A stretch of DNA of 64,000 bases from contig NZ_FNNA01000001.1 in the NCBI RefSeq assembly GCF_900106665.1, forward strand, positions 558,001-622,000, given 5' to 3'. How positions within the stretch are numbered: position 1 is the stretch's first letter; each line of letters begins with the position of its first letter. Source of the DNA: Paracoccus sanguinis. Lineage in GTDB: Bacteria; Pseudomonadota; Alphaproteobacteria; Rhodobacterales; Rhodobacteraceae. The notes beneath the pieces were generated by a model that worked only from the letters and a program-made list of their open reading frames with translations, was not told where the DNA came from and did not search any database. The translations under genes were made by a program, and so were the position numbers. Shown piece after piece: positions 34,308 through 43,396 of the stretch.

Positions 34308-35795
34308 ATGCGGCGGATCTTTCACGCGACCCTGACGGCCGGTTTCCTCGGCAGCGCCGTGCTGGGGGCGGCGGCGGTCACCGCCACGCTCGGCCTGGGC
34401 AGCGCCCTGCTGCTGCCCAGAGGCGCCGAGGCCGGACCCTTCGCGCCGGTCGTCTATGTCAACAACGCCGCGGTCACGCAGTACGAGCTCGACCAGCGCA
34501 TCCGCTTCATGCAGGTGCTGCGCGCGCCCGGCGCGGACCGCGAGAGCGCGCTCAAGGCGCTGATCGAGGACCGCCTCAAGCTCGACGCCGCGCGCCAGAT
34601 CGGGATCGCGGTCAGCGACCAGGGGCTCGAACAGGGGCTCGCCGATTTCGCCGGCCGCGCCAACATGGACGTGGGCCAGTTCACCGAGGCGCTGGCCCGC
34701 GACGGGGTGGACCGGCAGGCCTACCGCGACTTCGTCAAGGCCGGCGTCGCCTGGCGCGAGGTGGTGCGCCAGCGGGTCGTGCCGCGGGTGCAGGTGACCG
34801 ACCGCGAGGTCGAGCAGGCGATGAAGCGCGACATCGAGACCCCGATCACCACCGCCGTGCTGCTGTCCGAGCTGGTCATGCCCGCCCCCCCGGGGCAGGA
34901 GGCCGCGGTGCTGGCCCGCGGGCGCCAGCTCTCCGAGACGATCACCACCGAGGGCGCCTTTGCCGCCGCCGCGCGGCGCTATTCGGCGGTGCCGACCGCG
35001 CCCCGTGGGGGGCGGCTCGAGTGGACGCCGCTCGCCGACCTTGCGCCGGGGCTGCGGCAGATCATCGAGGGGATGCGCCCGAACTCGATCAGCCAGCCGC
35101 TGACCGTGCCGGGGGCGGTGGTGCTGTTCTACCTGCGCGACACCCGCGGGCGGCTGCGGGCGGGCGCGACCGACCAGACGGTGGAATATGTGACGCTCGC
35201 CGTGCCCTCGGCGGCGGACGGGGCGCAGGTGCTGGCCCGCGCCGACAGCTGCGGCAAGGTCTTCGTCGAGGCGAACCGCTATGCCGGCGACGTGATCTCG
35301 CAGCAGACCATGCCGCTGTCGGCGGTGCCGCTGGACATCGCCCAACGCCTCGCCTCGCTCGACCCCAACGAGGGGACGGTCATCGACTATGGCGCCGGCG
35401 CGCGGGTGGTGATGCTGTGCCGGCGCACGCCGACGCTGGCCGATGAGCCGGTGGGGGCGTTCGAGAGCCTGCCCGGCCTGCCGCAGCCGGCGCGCCGGCC
35501 GGACCCGGTGCCGGGGGCCGCGGGCCAGCCCGGCGCCGCGGGGGCGACCGCTGCGGGCGGCAGCGCCGAGGCCGCGGCCAACGCCGACCGCGCCGCGACG
35601 CCTGCGGCGGCCGAGGCGCCCAACGCCGCCAATGCCGCGACCGACGCCGCCGCCGCGGCGGGCCTCGCCAGCGCAGATCCGCCGCTGCAGAGCCGGGCGC
35701 AGGTCCGCGAGGCGATCTTCAACCGCAAGATCAACGCCGCCGCCGACGCCTATCTGGCCGAGCTGCGCGCCGACGCCGTGATCCGCAAGCCGTGA
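34308..35795 (+). CDS. surA: Periplasmic peptidyl-prolyl isomerase/chaperone SurA
   Basis: 495 residues. Signal peptide (MRRIFHATLTAGFLGSAVLG, then a hydrophobic stretch to about residue 35), the SurA N-terminal chaperone segment (VVYVNNAAVTQYELDQRIRF, KALIEDRLKLDAARQIGI), and a parvulin domain around GAFAAAARRYSAVPTAPRGG and PNSISQPLTVPGAVVLFYLR. A 70-residue Ala/Pro-rich insert precedes the C-terminal helix. The ATG at 34308 is chosen because GAGG lies six bases upstream; GTG 34278 and ATGs at 34287 and 34296 are alternatives that lengthen the n-region. It helps fold outer-membrane proteins, including LptD encoded just upstream. Confidence 0.9.
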   Translation: MRRIFHATLTAGFLGSAVLGAAAVTATLGLGSALLLPRGAEAGPFAPVVYVNNAAVTQYELDQRIRFMQVLRAPGADRESALKALIEDRLKLDAARQIGIAVSDQGLEQGLADFAGRANMDVGQFTEALARDGVDRQAYRDFVKAGVAWREVVRQRVVPRVQVTDREVEQAMKRDIETPITTAVLLSELVMPAPPGQEAAVLARGRQLSETITTEGAFAAAARRYSAVPTAPRGGRLEWTPLADLAPGLRQIIEGMRPNSISQPLTVPGAVVLFYLRDTRGRLRAGATDQTVEYVTLAVPSAADGAQVLARADSCGKVFVEANRYAGDVISQQTMPLSAVPLDIAQRLASLDPNEGTVIDYGAGARVVMLCRRTPTLADEPVGAFESLPGLPQPARRPDPVPGAAGQPGAAGATAAGGSAEAAANADRAATPAAAEAPNAANAATDAAAAAGLASADPPLQSRAQVREAIFNRKINAAADAYLAELRADAVIRKP

Positions 35796-36778
35796 CGGCC
35801 GGCGACACGGGGCGCCCGGCGCCGCTGATCCTGACCTGTGGCGAGCCCGCCGGGATCGGCCCCGAGTTGGCCCCGCGGGCGCTGGCGGCCGGGGTGCCCT
35901 TCGTCTGGATGGGCGACCCGCGCCACCTGCCCCCGGGCACCGAGTTCGCCGAGGTCGCGGACCCGACCGACCCCGTGCCCCCCGGCACCCTGCCGGTGCT
36001 GCGCCACGATTTTGCCGCGCCCGCGACGCCGGGCACGCCCGACCCCGCCAACGCGCAAGGGGTGATCGACGTGATCGCCCGCGCCGTCGCGCTGGCGATG
36101 GAGGGGCGGGCCGGGGGCGTGGTGACACTGCCGATCTCGAAGGCGGCGCTCAGAACCGGCGCGGGCTTCGCCTTTCCGGGCCACACCGAGTTCCTCGCCC
36201 ATCTCGCGGGCGGGGCCGAGGTGGTGATGATGCTCGCCTCGACCACCGTCGAGCCGCCCTGCCGGGTGGTGCCGGCGACGATCCACATCGCGCTGGGGGA
36301 GGTGCCGGCAGCGCTGACGCCCGCCCTGCTCGAGCGGACGATCCGCATCACCCGCGCCGGGCTGATCCGGGATTTCGGCATCCCCGCGCCGCGGATCGCG
36401 GTGGCGGGGCTGAACCCGCACGCGGGCGAGGGCGGCGCGATGGGCGCCGAGGAGCGCGACTGGATCGCCCCGCTCTGCGCGCGGCTGCGGGCCGAAGGGC
36501 TCGCCGTGTCGGGCCCTCACCCCGCCGACACGATGTTCCACGCCCCGGCGCGGGCGCGCTATGACGCGGCGGTGACGGCCTATCACGACCAGGGTCTGAT
36601 CCCGATCAAGACGCTCGATTTCGCCGGCGGGGTGAACGTCACGCTGGGGCTGCCGTTCGTGCGGACCTCGCCCGACCACGGCACCGCCTTCGACATCGCC
36701 GGGCGGGGGCTCGCGGACCCGGCCTCGACCATCGCGGCGCTGCGGATGGCGTGGGACATGGCCGAGGCGCGCCGATGA
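35792..36778 (+). CDS. pdxA: 4-hydroxythreonine-4-phosphate dehydrogenase
   Basis: NAD-dependent step of pyridoxal phosphate synthesis. 328 residues with [42 protein letters not shown] metal/substrate regions (seen as ISKAAL and PGHTEFLA), [20 protein letters not shown], and [14 protein letters not shown]. The start is GTG at 35792 overlapping the surA stop (GTGA). The surA-pdxA-ksgA order is conserved well beyond alphaproteobacteria, including E. coli, which supports all three calls. Confidence 0.95.
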   Translation: MTAGDTGRPAPLILTCGEPAGIGPELAPRALAAGVPFVWMGDPRHLPPGTEFAEVADPTDPVPPGTLPVLRHDFAAPATPGTPDPANAQGVIDVIARAVALAMEGRAGGVVTLPISKAALRTGAGFAFPGHTEFLAHLAGGAEVVMMLASTTVEPPCRVVPATIHIALGEVPAALTPALLERTIRITRAGLIRDFGIPAPRIAVAGLNPHAGEGGAMGAEERDWIAPLCARLRAEGLAVSGPHPADTMFHAPARARYDAAVTAYHDQGLIPIKTLDFAGGVNVTLGLPFVRTSPDHGTAFDIAGRGLADPASTIAALRMAWDMAEARR

Positions 36779-36805
36779 GCCGCGGCGCGGGGCGCGGGCG
36801 CCGGA

Positions 36806-36857
36806 CCGGGGGTTTCACACCCCCGGACCCCCGTGGGATATTTGCGCAAGGAAGAAC
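36806..36857 (-). repeat. Dispersed intergenic element between pdxA and ksgA (minus orientation)
   Basis: Read on the minus strand: CTTCCTTGCGCAAATATCCC, then GGGGGTCCGGGGG. On the plus strand CCGGGGG, a 7-nt loop and CCCCCGG form a strong hairpin at 36806-36826. Same family as 4836-4894. It has no T-run in the plus direction, so it need not stop pdxA-ksgA transcription. Confidence 0.65.
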
Positions 36858-36878
36858 GGGGCTGCGGGGCCGTCCGGC

Positions 36879-37730
36879 ATGAGCGCGATCGACGGCCTGC
36901 CGCCCCTGCGCGAGGTCATCGCGCGCCATGATTTGCGGGCGAAGAAGCAGCTCGGGCAGAACTTCCTGCTGGACCTCAACCTGACGGCGCGGATCGCGCG
37001 GGCGGCGGGGGACCTGACGCAGTGCGACGTGCTCGAGGTCGGGCCGGGGCCGGGCGGGCTGACCCGCGGGCTCTTGGCCGAGGGGGCGCGCCACGTGCTC
37101 GCCATCGAGAAGGACGCCCGCGCCATCCCCGCGCTCGAGGAGATCGCCGCCGCCTATCCGGGCCGGCTGACGATCATCCAGGGCGACGCGCTCGAGGTCG
37201 ATCCGCTGGCGCATCTCAACCCGCCGATCCGCATCGCCGCGAACCTGCCCTATAACATCGGGACCGAGCTGCTGGTCGGCTGGCTGACCCCGCCCGAGTG
37301 GCCGCCGTTCTGGCAGTCGCTGACGCTGATGTTCCAGAAGGAGGTCGCCCAGCGCATCGTCGCCAGGCCGGGCAGCAAGGACTATGGCCGGCTGGCGCTG
37401 CTGGCCCAGTGGCGCTGCGACGCGCGGATCGTGCTGAGCCTGCCGCCGCAGGCCTTCGTGCCGGCGCCCAAGGTCGAATCGTCGGTGGTGCAGCTGACGG
37501 CATTGCCCGAGCCGCGCTATCCGGCCGACGCGCGGGTCCTGTCCGAGGTGAGCTTTGCGGCCTTCAACCAGCGCCGCAAGATGCTGCGCGCGGCGCTGCG
37601 GGGGCTGCATCCCGACATCGAGGCGCTGCTCGAACAGGCGGGGATCGCGCCGACCGCGCGGGCCGAAGAGATCGACCTCGCGCGGTTCTGCGCCCTGGCG
37701 CGGGCGCTCACGGCGGCGCGGGCGGGCTGA
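36879..37730 (+). CDS. ksgA: 16S rRNA (adenine1518/1519-N6,N6)-dimethyltransferase
   Basis: SAM-dependent dimethylation of the two adenines near the 3' end of 16S rRNA. 283 residues: [20 protein letters not shown] at the N-terminus, SAM motif [16 protein letters not shown], acidic motif VLAIEKD, and the catalytic [11 protein letters not shown], matching NLPY of the family. The ATG at 36879 follows the repeat element and has no strong ribosome-binding site, which may mean some dependence on upstream translation from pdxA. Confidence 0.96.
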   Translation: MSAIDGLPPLREVIARHDLRAKKQLGQNFLLDLNLTARIARAAGDLTQCDVLEVGPGPGGLTRGLLAEGARHVLAIEKDARAIPALEEIAAAYPGRLTIIQGDALEVDPLAHLNPPIRIAANLPYNIGTELLVGWLTPPEWPPFWQSLTLMFQKEVAQRIVARPGSKDYGRLALLAQWRCDARIVLSLPPQAFVPAPKVESSVVQLTALPEPRYPADARVLSEVSFAAFNQRRKMLRAALRGLHPDIEALLEQAGIAPTARAEEIDLARFCALARALTAARAG

Positions 37731-37766
37731 GGGCCCGAGGCCCCCGCCCCCGTCACGCTTTGCTGC

Positions 37767-38657
37767 TTACTCCTCGGCGGGGGCCGGGGTTTCGCTGGCC
37801 GCCTCGCCGCGCTTGCGGGCCGTGGTGCGGCGCGGGGCCGCGGTGGTCGTGCGGCGGCGCGGGCGCGGGGCGTCGGCAGGCGCCTCGCCCGCGGGGGCCG
37901 CGTCGGCTGCGTCGTCGGCAGCCAGCGGGGCGTCGGCGGGCGCCGGGGCCGGGAGGTCGGCCGGGGGCGCGGTGTCGGTCGCCGCCCGCTGCTCGGGGGT
38001 TTCGACCGGACCGGCGGCGTCATCGACGCTCACGGCCTCGGGGATCCCGGCGCGGCCGAAGTCGGGCAGCCCGTCATCGCCCTCGGCCCCGAACCCCGGT
38101 GCGGTGTCCGTCTGCGGCTCGCGCGGGGCGCGTTCGCGGCGGTTGTCGTCGCGGCGATCCTCGCGGCGCGGCTCGTCACGGCGGTTGTCGTCGCGGCGGT
38201 TCTCGTCACGGCGATTGTCCTGACGGTCGTCGCGGCGGTTGTCCTCGCGCCGGTTGTCCTGACGGTTGTCGGCGCGGTTGTCCTGCCGGTTGTCGCGGTT
38301 GTCCTGACGGTTCTCGCCCCGCCACTCGTTGCCGTTGGTGCGCTCGTCGCGGTCCTCGCCGGACGGGCCGCCCTGCTGGCCGCCGCCGAACTGGGCCTGG
38401 CGCTCGGCCTGCTCGCGCTGCGCCTCGCCCAGCATCCGCGTGTAGTGCTCGGCGTGCTGGAAGAAGCTCTGCTCGGCGACGCGGTCGCCGGACAGCTGCG
38501 CGTCACGGGCCAGCGCGAGGTATTTCTCGATGATCTGCTGGGGGGTGCCGCGCACCTTGCCCTCGGGGCCGGAGCTGTCGAACACGCGGTTCACGACATT
38601 GCCCAGCGAGCGCTGGTTGCGGGACTTGTTGCGCGAACGGGACTTGGAAGATCTCAT
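37767..38657 (-). CDS. DUF4167 domain protein with an Asn/Arg/Asp repeat region
   Basis: 296 residues. Residues 1-85 are the DUF4167 domain: a basic N-terminus (RSSKSRSRNKSRNQRSLGNV), VNRVFDSSGPEGKVRGTPQQ and a helical segment IIEKYLALARDAQLSGDRVA. Residues 114-176 are an RQDNR/RRDDNR-type repeat, strongly charged and presumably disordered, followed by an acidic Ala/Pro region and a basic C-terminus (RPRRRTTTAAPRRTTARKRG). The domain is common in alphaproteobacteria and of unknown function; the basic ends and Arg-rich repeats suggest nucleic-acid contact. It lies downstream of prfA-prmC on the same strand. Confidence 0.88.
   Translation of the reverse strand: MRSSKSRSRNKSRNQRSLGNVVNRVFDSSGPEGKVRGTPQQIIEKYLALARDAQLSGDRVAEQSFFQHAEHYTRMLGEAQREQAERQAQFGGGQQGGPSGEDRDERTNGNEWRGENRQDNRDNRQDNRADNRQDNRREDNRRDDRQDNRRDENRRDDNRRDEPRREDRRDDNRRERAPREPQTDTAPGFGAEGDDGLPDFGRAGIPEAVSVDDAAGPVETPEQRAATDTAPPADLPAPAPADAPLAADDAADAAPAGEAPADAPRPRRRTTTAAPRRTTARKRGEAASETPAPAEE
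38130..38318 (-). repeat. Coding repeat: NR/QDNR/RRD units in the DUF4167 gene
   Basis: Degenerate tandem copies of 9-12 bp units encoding DNR, QDNR and RRDDNR over about 63 codons; the plus-strand string CGGTTGTC recurs many times. In frame throughout, so repeat-number change would alter only the length of the disordered region. Confidence 0.8.
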
Positions 38658-38872
38658 CGTGCCAATTTTGACTGGTCCGGCGCGGGCAGCGCCTGGATGC
38701 GGTTGGGGTCTGATCCTGCGGATCGGCCGGGACCACCTGCCCGGCGCTTCGCGGAAATCTCCGGCAACGGAACGTGTGCGGGATGACCCGTGCGGGGCGT
38801 CATGCCCTCGTCACCGGGCCGCTAAACCACGCCGCCCGCGTCATGGCAAGCGGGAATCGCGCGGCGGCGCGA

Positions 38873-39736
38873 TCAATTCCCCGCGGGCGGGGCAAGCCGC
38901 CCCAGCACCACGCGGTCGCGCCCGTCGAGGTCGGGGCGCACCGCGACCTCGGTCAGCCCCGCCCCGGTGAAGAGCGCCGCGACCGCGGCCCCCTGGGTCG
39001 GGCCGATCTCGACGGCGAGCCAGCCGCCCGGCGCGAGATGCGAAGGCGCCCCGGCGGCGATGGCGCGATAGGCCGAAAGGCCGTCGCCCTCGTCGGTCAG
39101 CGCCATGCGCGGCTCGTGGTCGCGCACTTCGGGGGAGAGGCCCTCCATCTCGGCGGCGGCGATATAGGGCGGGTTCGAGACGATCAGGTCGAAGCACCCG
39201 GTGACGGCGGCGAACCAGTCCGAGCCGGCGAACTCGGCCGCGATCCCCAGCCGTCCGGCATTGCCCCGCGCCACCGCGAGCGCCGCGGGCGACAGGTCCA
39301 CGCCCAGCCCGCGCGTCCCCGGCCGTTCCGCCAGCAGCGACAGCAGGATCGCCCCGGTCCCGGTCCCGAGGTCGAGTACGGTGCGCCACGGCAGGGTGAG
39401 CGCCGCGGCGACCAGCGTCTCGGTCTCGGGGCGTGGGTCGAGCGTGTCGGGGGTGACGGTGAAGCTGTGGCGCCAGAACTGCCTTTGGCCGGTGATCTGG
39501 GCGACGGGCTGGCGGGCGGCGCGGGCGGTGATCGCGGCCTCGAAGCGGGCGGCGACCTCGGGGGGCAGCGGGCGCGTCAGCTCGGCATGAAGCGCATGGC
39601 GCGGCACGCTGCCGTAGGCGTGGGCGATGAGCGCCAGCGCGTCGCCGGGAGCGCCGGGGACGCCCACCGCCTCGAGCCGGCGCACCGCCTCGGCCATCGC
39701 CGCACGTCCGGTGGGCGGGCTGGCGGGGGCGCTCAT
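38873..39736 (-). CDS. prmC: Peptide chain release factor N5-glutamine methyltransferase
   Basis: Methylates the glutamine of the GGQ motif in RF1/RF2. 287 residues with the N-terminal helical domain, the conserved [13 protein letters not shown] motif [17 protein letters not shown], and the catalytic NPPY in [20 protein letters not shown]. The ATG at 39736 overlaps the stop of prfA (ATGA), coupling the enzyme to its substrate gene, the usual prfA-prmC arrangement. Confidence 0.96.
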   Translation of the reverse strand: MSAPASPPTGRAAMAEAVRRLEAVGVPGAPGDALALIAHAYGSVPRHALHAELTRPLPPEVAARFEAAITARAARQPVAQITGQRQFWRHSFTVTPDTLDPRPETETLVAAALTLPWRTVLDLGTGTGAILLSLLAERPGTRGLGVDLSPAALAVARGNAGRLGIAAEFAGSDWFAAVTGCFDLIVSNPPYIAAAEMEGLSPEVRDHEPRMALTDEGDGLSAYRAIAAGAPSHLAPGGWLAVEIGPTQGAAVAALFTGAGLTEVAVRPDLDGRDRVVLGRLAPPAGN

Positions 39737-40800
39737 CCCCCTGCCCCGTCCTCGGCCGCCGCCAGCCGCGCGGCCTGGTCGTGGGCGGTCAGCGCGTCGA
39801 TGATCTCGGTCAGATCGCCCGCCATCACCCGGTCGAGCGCATAGAGCGTCAGGTTGATCCGGTGGTCGGTCAGCCGGCCTTGCGGGAAATTGTAGGTGCG
39901 GATGCGCTCGGACCGGTCGCCGGTCCCGACCTGGCTGCGGCGGTCGGCGGCACGCTCGGCATCGGCGCGGCTGCGCTCGGCGTCATAGAGCCGGGCGCGC
40001 AGCACTGCCATCGCGTTGGCGCGGTTCTGGTGCTGCGACTTCTCGGACGAGGTGACCACGATCCCGGTCGGCAGGTGGGTGATCCGCACCGCCGAATCGG
40101 TGGTGTTGACGTGCTGGCCGCCGGCGCCGCTGGCGCGCATCGTGTCGATGCGGATGTCGGCGGCGGGGATGTCGATGTCGACCTCGGCGGCCTCGGGCAG
40201 CACCGCGACGGTCGCGGCCGAGGTGTGGATGCGGCCGCCCGATTCGGTTTCCGGCACGCGCTGGACGCGGTGGACGCCGGATTCGTACTTGAGCCGCGCG
40301 AACACCCCCTCGCCCGCGATCCGCGCCACCGCCTCGCGCACGCCGCCGAGTTCGGACTGGCTGAGCTCGAGGAGCTGGAACTCCCACCCCTGGGCCTCGG
40401 CGTGGCGCTGGTACATCCTGAGCAGGTCGGCGGCAAAGAGCGCGGCCTCCTCGCCCCCCGTGCCGGGGCGGATCTCGAGGATGGCGGGGCGGGCATCGGC
40501 AGCGTCGCGCGGCAGCAGCGCCAGCCGCAGGGCCTGTTCCAGCTCGGGCAGGCGGGCGCGCAGGCGGGCGATCTCATCCTCGGCCAGCTCGCGCAGCTCG
40601 GGGTCGGCCAGCATCGCCTGCGCCTCGGTCAGCGCCGCCTGCGCCCCGCGCCACTCGGCGATGCCCGCGACCACCGGCGTCAGCTCGGCATATTCGCGGC
40701 TGATCGCGGCGATCTCGTCCGCCGGCGGGCCGGCGTTCAGCCGCGCCTCGAGGAACTCGAAGCGGCGGGTGATCTGGTCAAGGCGGTCCTGCGGCAGCAT
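39733..40800 (-). CDS. prfA: Peptide chain release factor 1
   Basis: 355 residues. The GGQ motif lies in [20 protein letters not shown]; the stop-codon-reading region is [17 protein letters not shown], with PET where E. coli RF1 has PAT. TNLRIHLPTGI-type sequence ([20 protein letters not shown]) and [18 protein letters not shown] complete domains 3-4. RF1 rather than RF2 is indicated by this recognition-loop context and by the lack of a programmed frameshift. ATG at 40800; an upstream reading extends into non-homologous sequence. Confidence 0.96.
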   Translation of the reverse strand: MLPQDRLDQITRRFEFLEARLNAGPPADEIAAISREYAELTPVVAGIAEWRGAQAALTEAQAMLADPELRELAEDEIARLRARLPELEQALRLALLPRDAADARPAILEIRPGTGGEEAALFAADLLRMYQRHAEAQGWEFQLLELSQSELGGVREAVARIAGEGVFARLKYESGVHRVQRVPETESGGRIHTSAATVAVLPEAAEVDIDIPAADIRIDTMRASGAGGQHVNTTDSAVRITHLPTGIVVTSSEKSQHQNRANAMAVLRARLYDAERSRADAERAADRRSQVGTGDRSERIRTYNFPQGRLTDHRINLTLYALDRVMAGDLTEIIDALTAHDQAARLAAAEDGAGG

Positions 40801-40963
40801 GGGCGGGGCTTAGCGGTCCGGCGGGCGGCGGGCAAGCGAGCGGCGGGCGGGCCCTCGCGCGCGGGACGGACGATTTTCCCGCCGAAGTTGATCCGTGTCA
40901 GAGTGGTGTCAGGATTTCCTGCGATAATCGCCGCAGACACCGGACCAGCCAAGGGAGAGTCGG

Positions 40964-42298
40964 ATGACCCCGCGCACCCTGCTTTATCTCACCAGCGCCC
41001 TGCTCGTGATCGGCCCCGCGGCGATGGCGCAGACCGCCGACCCGGCCGCCGCGCAGGCCGACCAGGCGGCGGCGGCGCAGGCCCAGGACACGGGTGCGGC
41101 GCCTGCCACCGATCCGGCCACCGACCCCGCCGCCGCGGCGACCGCCGAGACACCCGCGACCGCAACCGCGCCCGCGGACGTGGCCGGGACCAAGGTCGCG
41201 CCCGCCGCCGACCCGCAGTCCGAGGCGATGGCCGCGGCACTCGCCGCCTCGCCCGATGCCGAGCTGCGGACGGCGGCGAGCGAGCTCTTCAAGCCGATCC
41301 CGCGGGCAGCGGAACTCCCGCATGGCGCCGCGATGACGCGGGCCAAGATCGACCTCGGCGCGATGCTGTTCTTCGATCCGCGGATGTCGCGCTCGGGCGT
41401 GTTCTCGTGCCAGTCCTGCCACAACATCGGCATGGGCGGCGTGGACGGGCTCGAGACCTCGATCGGGCACGGCTGGCAGCAGGGGCCGCGCAACGCCCCC
41501 ACGATGCTCAACGCGGTCTTCAACGTCGCCCAGTTCTGGGACGGCCGGGCCGAGGATCTGGCCGCGCAGGCCAAGGGTCCGGTGCAGGCGGGCGTCGAGA
41601 TGAACAACACCCCCGAGCACCTGATCTCGACCCTGAAGTCGATGCCGGGCTATGCGGACGCCTTCAAGGCGTCGTTCCCGGGTGAGGACGACCCCGTCAC
41701 CTTCGACAACTTCGCCCACGCCATCGAGGCGTTCGAGGCGACGCTGCTCACCCCCAACAGCCCCTTCGACCAGTGGCTGCAGGGCACCGACGGCGCCATG
41801 ACCGAGCAGGAGAAGCGCGGCCTCAAGGCGTTCATCGACACCGGCTGCTCGACCTGCCACGCGGGCGTGAACTTCGGCGGCGAGGGCTACTATCCCTTCG
41901 GTCTGGTCGAGGCGCCCGACGCCAGCATCCGCCCCGAGGGCGACATGGGCCGGTTCAAGGTCACCAACACGCAGGACGACGAGTATGTGTTCCGCGCCGC
42001 ACCCCTGCGGAACGTGGCGATCACCGCGCCCTATTTCCACTCGGGCAAGGTCTGGAACCTCGAAGAGGCGGTGAAGGTCATGTCGAACGCCCAGCTCGGG
42101 ACCGAGCTGGCCGAGGATCAGGCGAGGGACATCGTGGCCTTCCTCGGGACGCTGACCGGCGAGCAGCCGCAGATCGTCCACCCGACGCTGCCGGTGCGCG
42201 CGGTCGAGACGCCGCACCCCGAGCCGATCGACCTGCCCGCCCAGACCGGCGCGGTCGCCCCGCAGGGCGCCGACGCGGCGGCCCCGGCGAGCAACTGA
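40964..42298 (+). CDS. Periplasmic di-heme cytochrome c peroxidase (CcpA/MauG family)
   Basis: 444 residues. Signal peptide (LLYLTSALLVIGPAAMAQ), an Ala/Thr/Pro-rich linker at about 24-85, then the peroxidase with two c-type heme sites: C149QSCH153 (GVFSCQSCHNIGMGGVDG) and C295STCH299 (IDTGCSTCHAGVNFGG). RNAPTMLNAVFN, EMNNTPEHL and APYFHSGKVWNLEEAV are typical of bacterial cytochrome c peroxidases. It reduces H2O2 using c-type cytochromes. The ATG at 40964 has GGGAGA upstream. A bidirectional terminator separates it from the convergent yceI-like gene. Confidence 0.93.
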   Translation: MTPRTLLYLTSALLVIGPAAMAQTADPAAAQADQAAAAQAQDTGAAPATDPATDPAAAATAETPATATAPADVAGTKVAPAADPQSEAMAAALAASPDAELRTAASELFKPIPRAAELPHGAAMTRAKIDLGAMLFFDPRMSRSGVFSCQSCHNIGMGGVDGLETSIGHGWQQGPRNAPTMLNAVFNVAQFWDGRAEDLAAQAKGPVQAGVEMNNTPEHLISTLKSMPGYADAFKASFPGEDDPVTFDNFAHAIEAFEATLLTPNSPFDQWLQGTDGAMTEQEKRGLKAFIDTGCSTCHAGVNFGGEGYYPFGLVEAPDASIRPEGDMGRFKVTNTQDDEYVFRAAPLRNVAITAPYFHSGKVWNLEEAVKVMSNAQLGTELAEDQARDIVAFLGTLTGEQPQIVHPTLPVRAVETPHPEPIDLPAQTGAVAPQGADAAAPASN

Positions 42299-42321
42299 CG
42301 CCCGTCACGACGGCATGAACG

Positions 42322-42351
42322 AAGGGGCTGCCCGCTGGGGCAGCCCCTTTT
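42322..42351. terminator. Bidirectional terminator between the peroxidase and YceI genes
   Basis: AAGGGGCTGCCC, loop GCTG, GGGCAGCCCCTT then TTGT: a perfect 12-bp stem with A-run on one side and T-run on the other, placed between convergent stop codons. It can serve both genes. Confidence 0.9.
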
Positions 42352-42371
42352 GTCTGGTGCTGGGTGAGGGT

Positions 42372-43103
42372 TCAGCCCTTGCCGGCTTCGACGGCGATGT
42401 CGAAGGAGATCTCGTCCGACACGGCCGGCACGAAGGCGCCGAGGCCGAACTCCGAGCGGTTGATCTTGCCCTCGATGTCGAACCCGGCGACGGGCTTGCC
42501 GGTCATCGGGTGGGCGCCGGCCTCGGTGATCTCGACCTCGAGCGTGACCGGGCGGGTGACGCCGTTCAGCGTCAGGTCTCCGGTGACCTTGGCCTCGTCG
42601 TCGTCGCCGCGCACGACCTCGGTCGAGACGAAGGTCACGCGGGTGTCCGGGGTCTGGCCCTTGAAGAAGTCGTCCGACAGCAGATGCGCGTCGAGCGCCG
42701 GGGCGACGGTGCGGATGGCACTCAGCGGAAAGCTCGCCTCGACATTGGATTTGGTCGGATCGGCCTCATCGAGCGTCACGGTCCCGGTGACGCCGTTGAT
42801 CACCCCGCGGCTCGTGGACAGGCCGAGGTGGTTATACGAGAATACGATCTGGCTGTGCTCGGGGTCGAAGGTGTAGGTGCCGCTGATGCTGGCGGGGGTG
42901 GCCGACGCATCGGCGGCGGCCGCTGCCGGGGCAGGCGCGGCGGGCGTGTTCGCGGCGGGCGCCTCGGTCGGGGCGGGGGCCGCGGGCGCGGCCGGGGCGG
43001 CCTGCGCGAGCGCGGCGCCCGAGAGGGTGCAGCCGAGCAGGGCGGCCAGCGCGGTGGACCGCAGGGCTCGGGCGGCGGGGGAAAGGGCGTGAAGGGCGGT
43101 CAT
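42372..43103 (-). CDS. YceI family periplasmic lipid-binding protein
   Basis: 243 residues. Signal peptide (STALAALLGCTLSGAALAQ), Ala/Pro linker of about 40 residues, then a YceI domain: SGTYTFDPEHSQIVFSYNHL, STSRGVINGVTGTVTLDEAD, DDFFKGQTPDTRVTFVS, LTLNGVTRPVTLEVEI and INRSEFGLGAFVPAVSDEI. YceI proteins bind polyisoprenoids. The ATG at 43103 has GAGGAGAC upstream. The Ala-rich linker is longer than in E. coli YceI. Confidence 0.92.
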   Translation of the reverse strand: MTALHALSPAARALRSTALAALLGCTLSGAALAQAAPAAPAAPAPTEAPAANTPAAPAPAAAAADASATPASISGTYTFDPEHSQIVFSYNHLGLSTSRGVINGVTGTVTLDEADPTKSNVEASFPLSAIRTVAPALDAHLLSDDFFKGQTPDTRVTFVSTEVVRGDDDEAKVTGDLTLNGVTRPVTLEVEITEAGAHPMTGKPVAGFDIEGKINRSEFGLGAFVPAVSDEISFDIAVEAGKG

Positions 43104-43265
43104 GGGCCGGTCTCCTCAAGCAAATCGGGCCACAGGGGGCGCGGGAATGGGCCGGCGCGTCGCGCACCGGGCGGGGCGTCTTCGGCCCGAACCCCCGGCA
43201 GCCGATCGGGTTCCCCCCCGGGCCGGTCGCTCCCCTGCCCCGCCTCACGCGCGCCACGACGGCGG

Positions 43266-43293
43266 TTGCATCCGCGCGGCGCCTCTGTATAAG
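43266..43293 (+). promoter_or_regulatory. Sigma70-like promoter of the rpsF operon
   Basis: TTGCAT at 43266-43271 and TATAAG at 43288-43293 with a 16-bp spacer, in an otherwise gene-free 293-bp region between yceI and rpsF. It leaves an untranslated leader of roughly 95 nt. In other bacteria S6:S18 binds such leaders; I could not identify that RNA motif here. Confidence 0.55.
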
Positions 43294-43396
43294 GCCCCAT
43301 CCTTCCGCAATTTGCGAAACCGGTGCAGCCTCTCGTGGCGGGGCGCGGAAGGCATCACCCGCCTATGAAGCGCGCCCGAGACGAAAAGGGATTGCC

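Noticed and set aside
38130..38318. Possible CRISPR-like array
   Set aside because: Units are 9-12 bp, contiguous and in frame within the DUF4167 gene; no spacers and no cas genes. The same applies to 43775-43846 in rpsF.
40200..40280. Altered stop-codon recognition loop (PET) in RF1
   Set aside because: It differs from the E. coli PAT, but from memory the same PET occurs in other alphaproteobacterial RF1 sequences, so it is not evidence of recoding.
43294..43396. S6:S18-binding leader RNA before rpsF
   Set aside because: The leader is long enough but I could not identify the conserved stem and CCG bulge by eye. An Infernal search with the S6:S18 leader model would decide.
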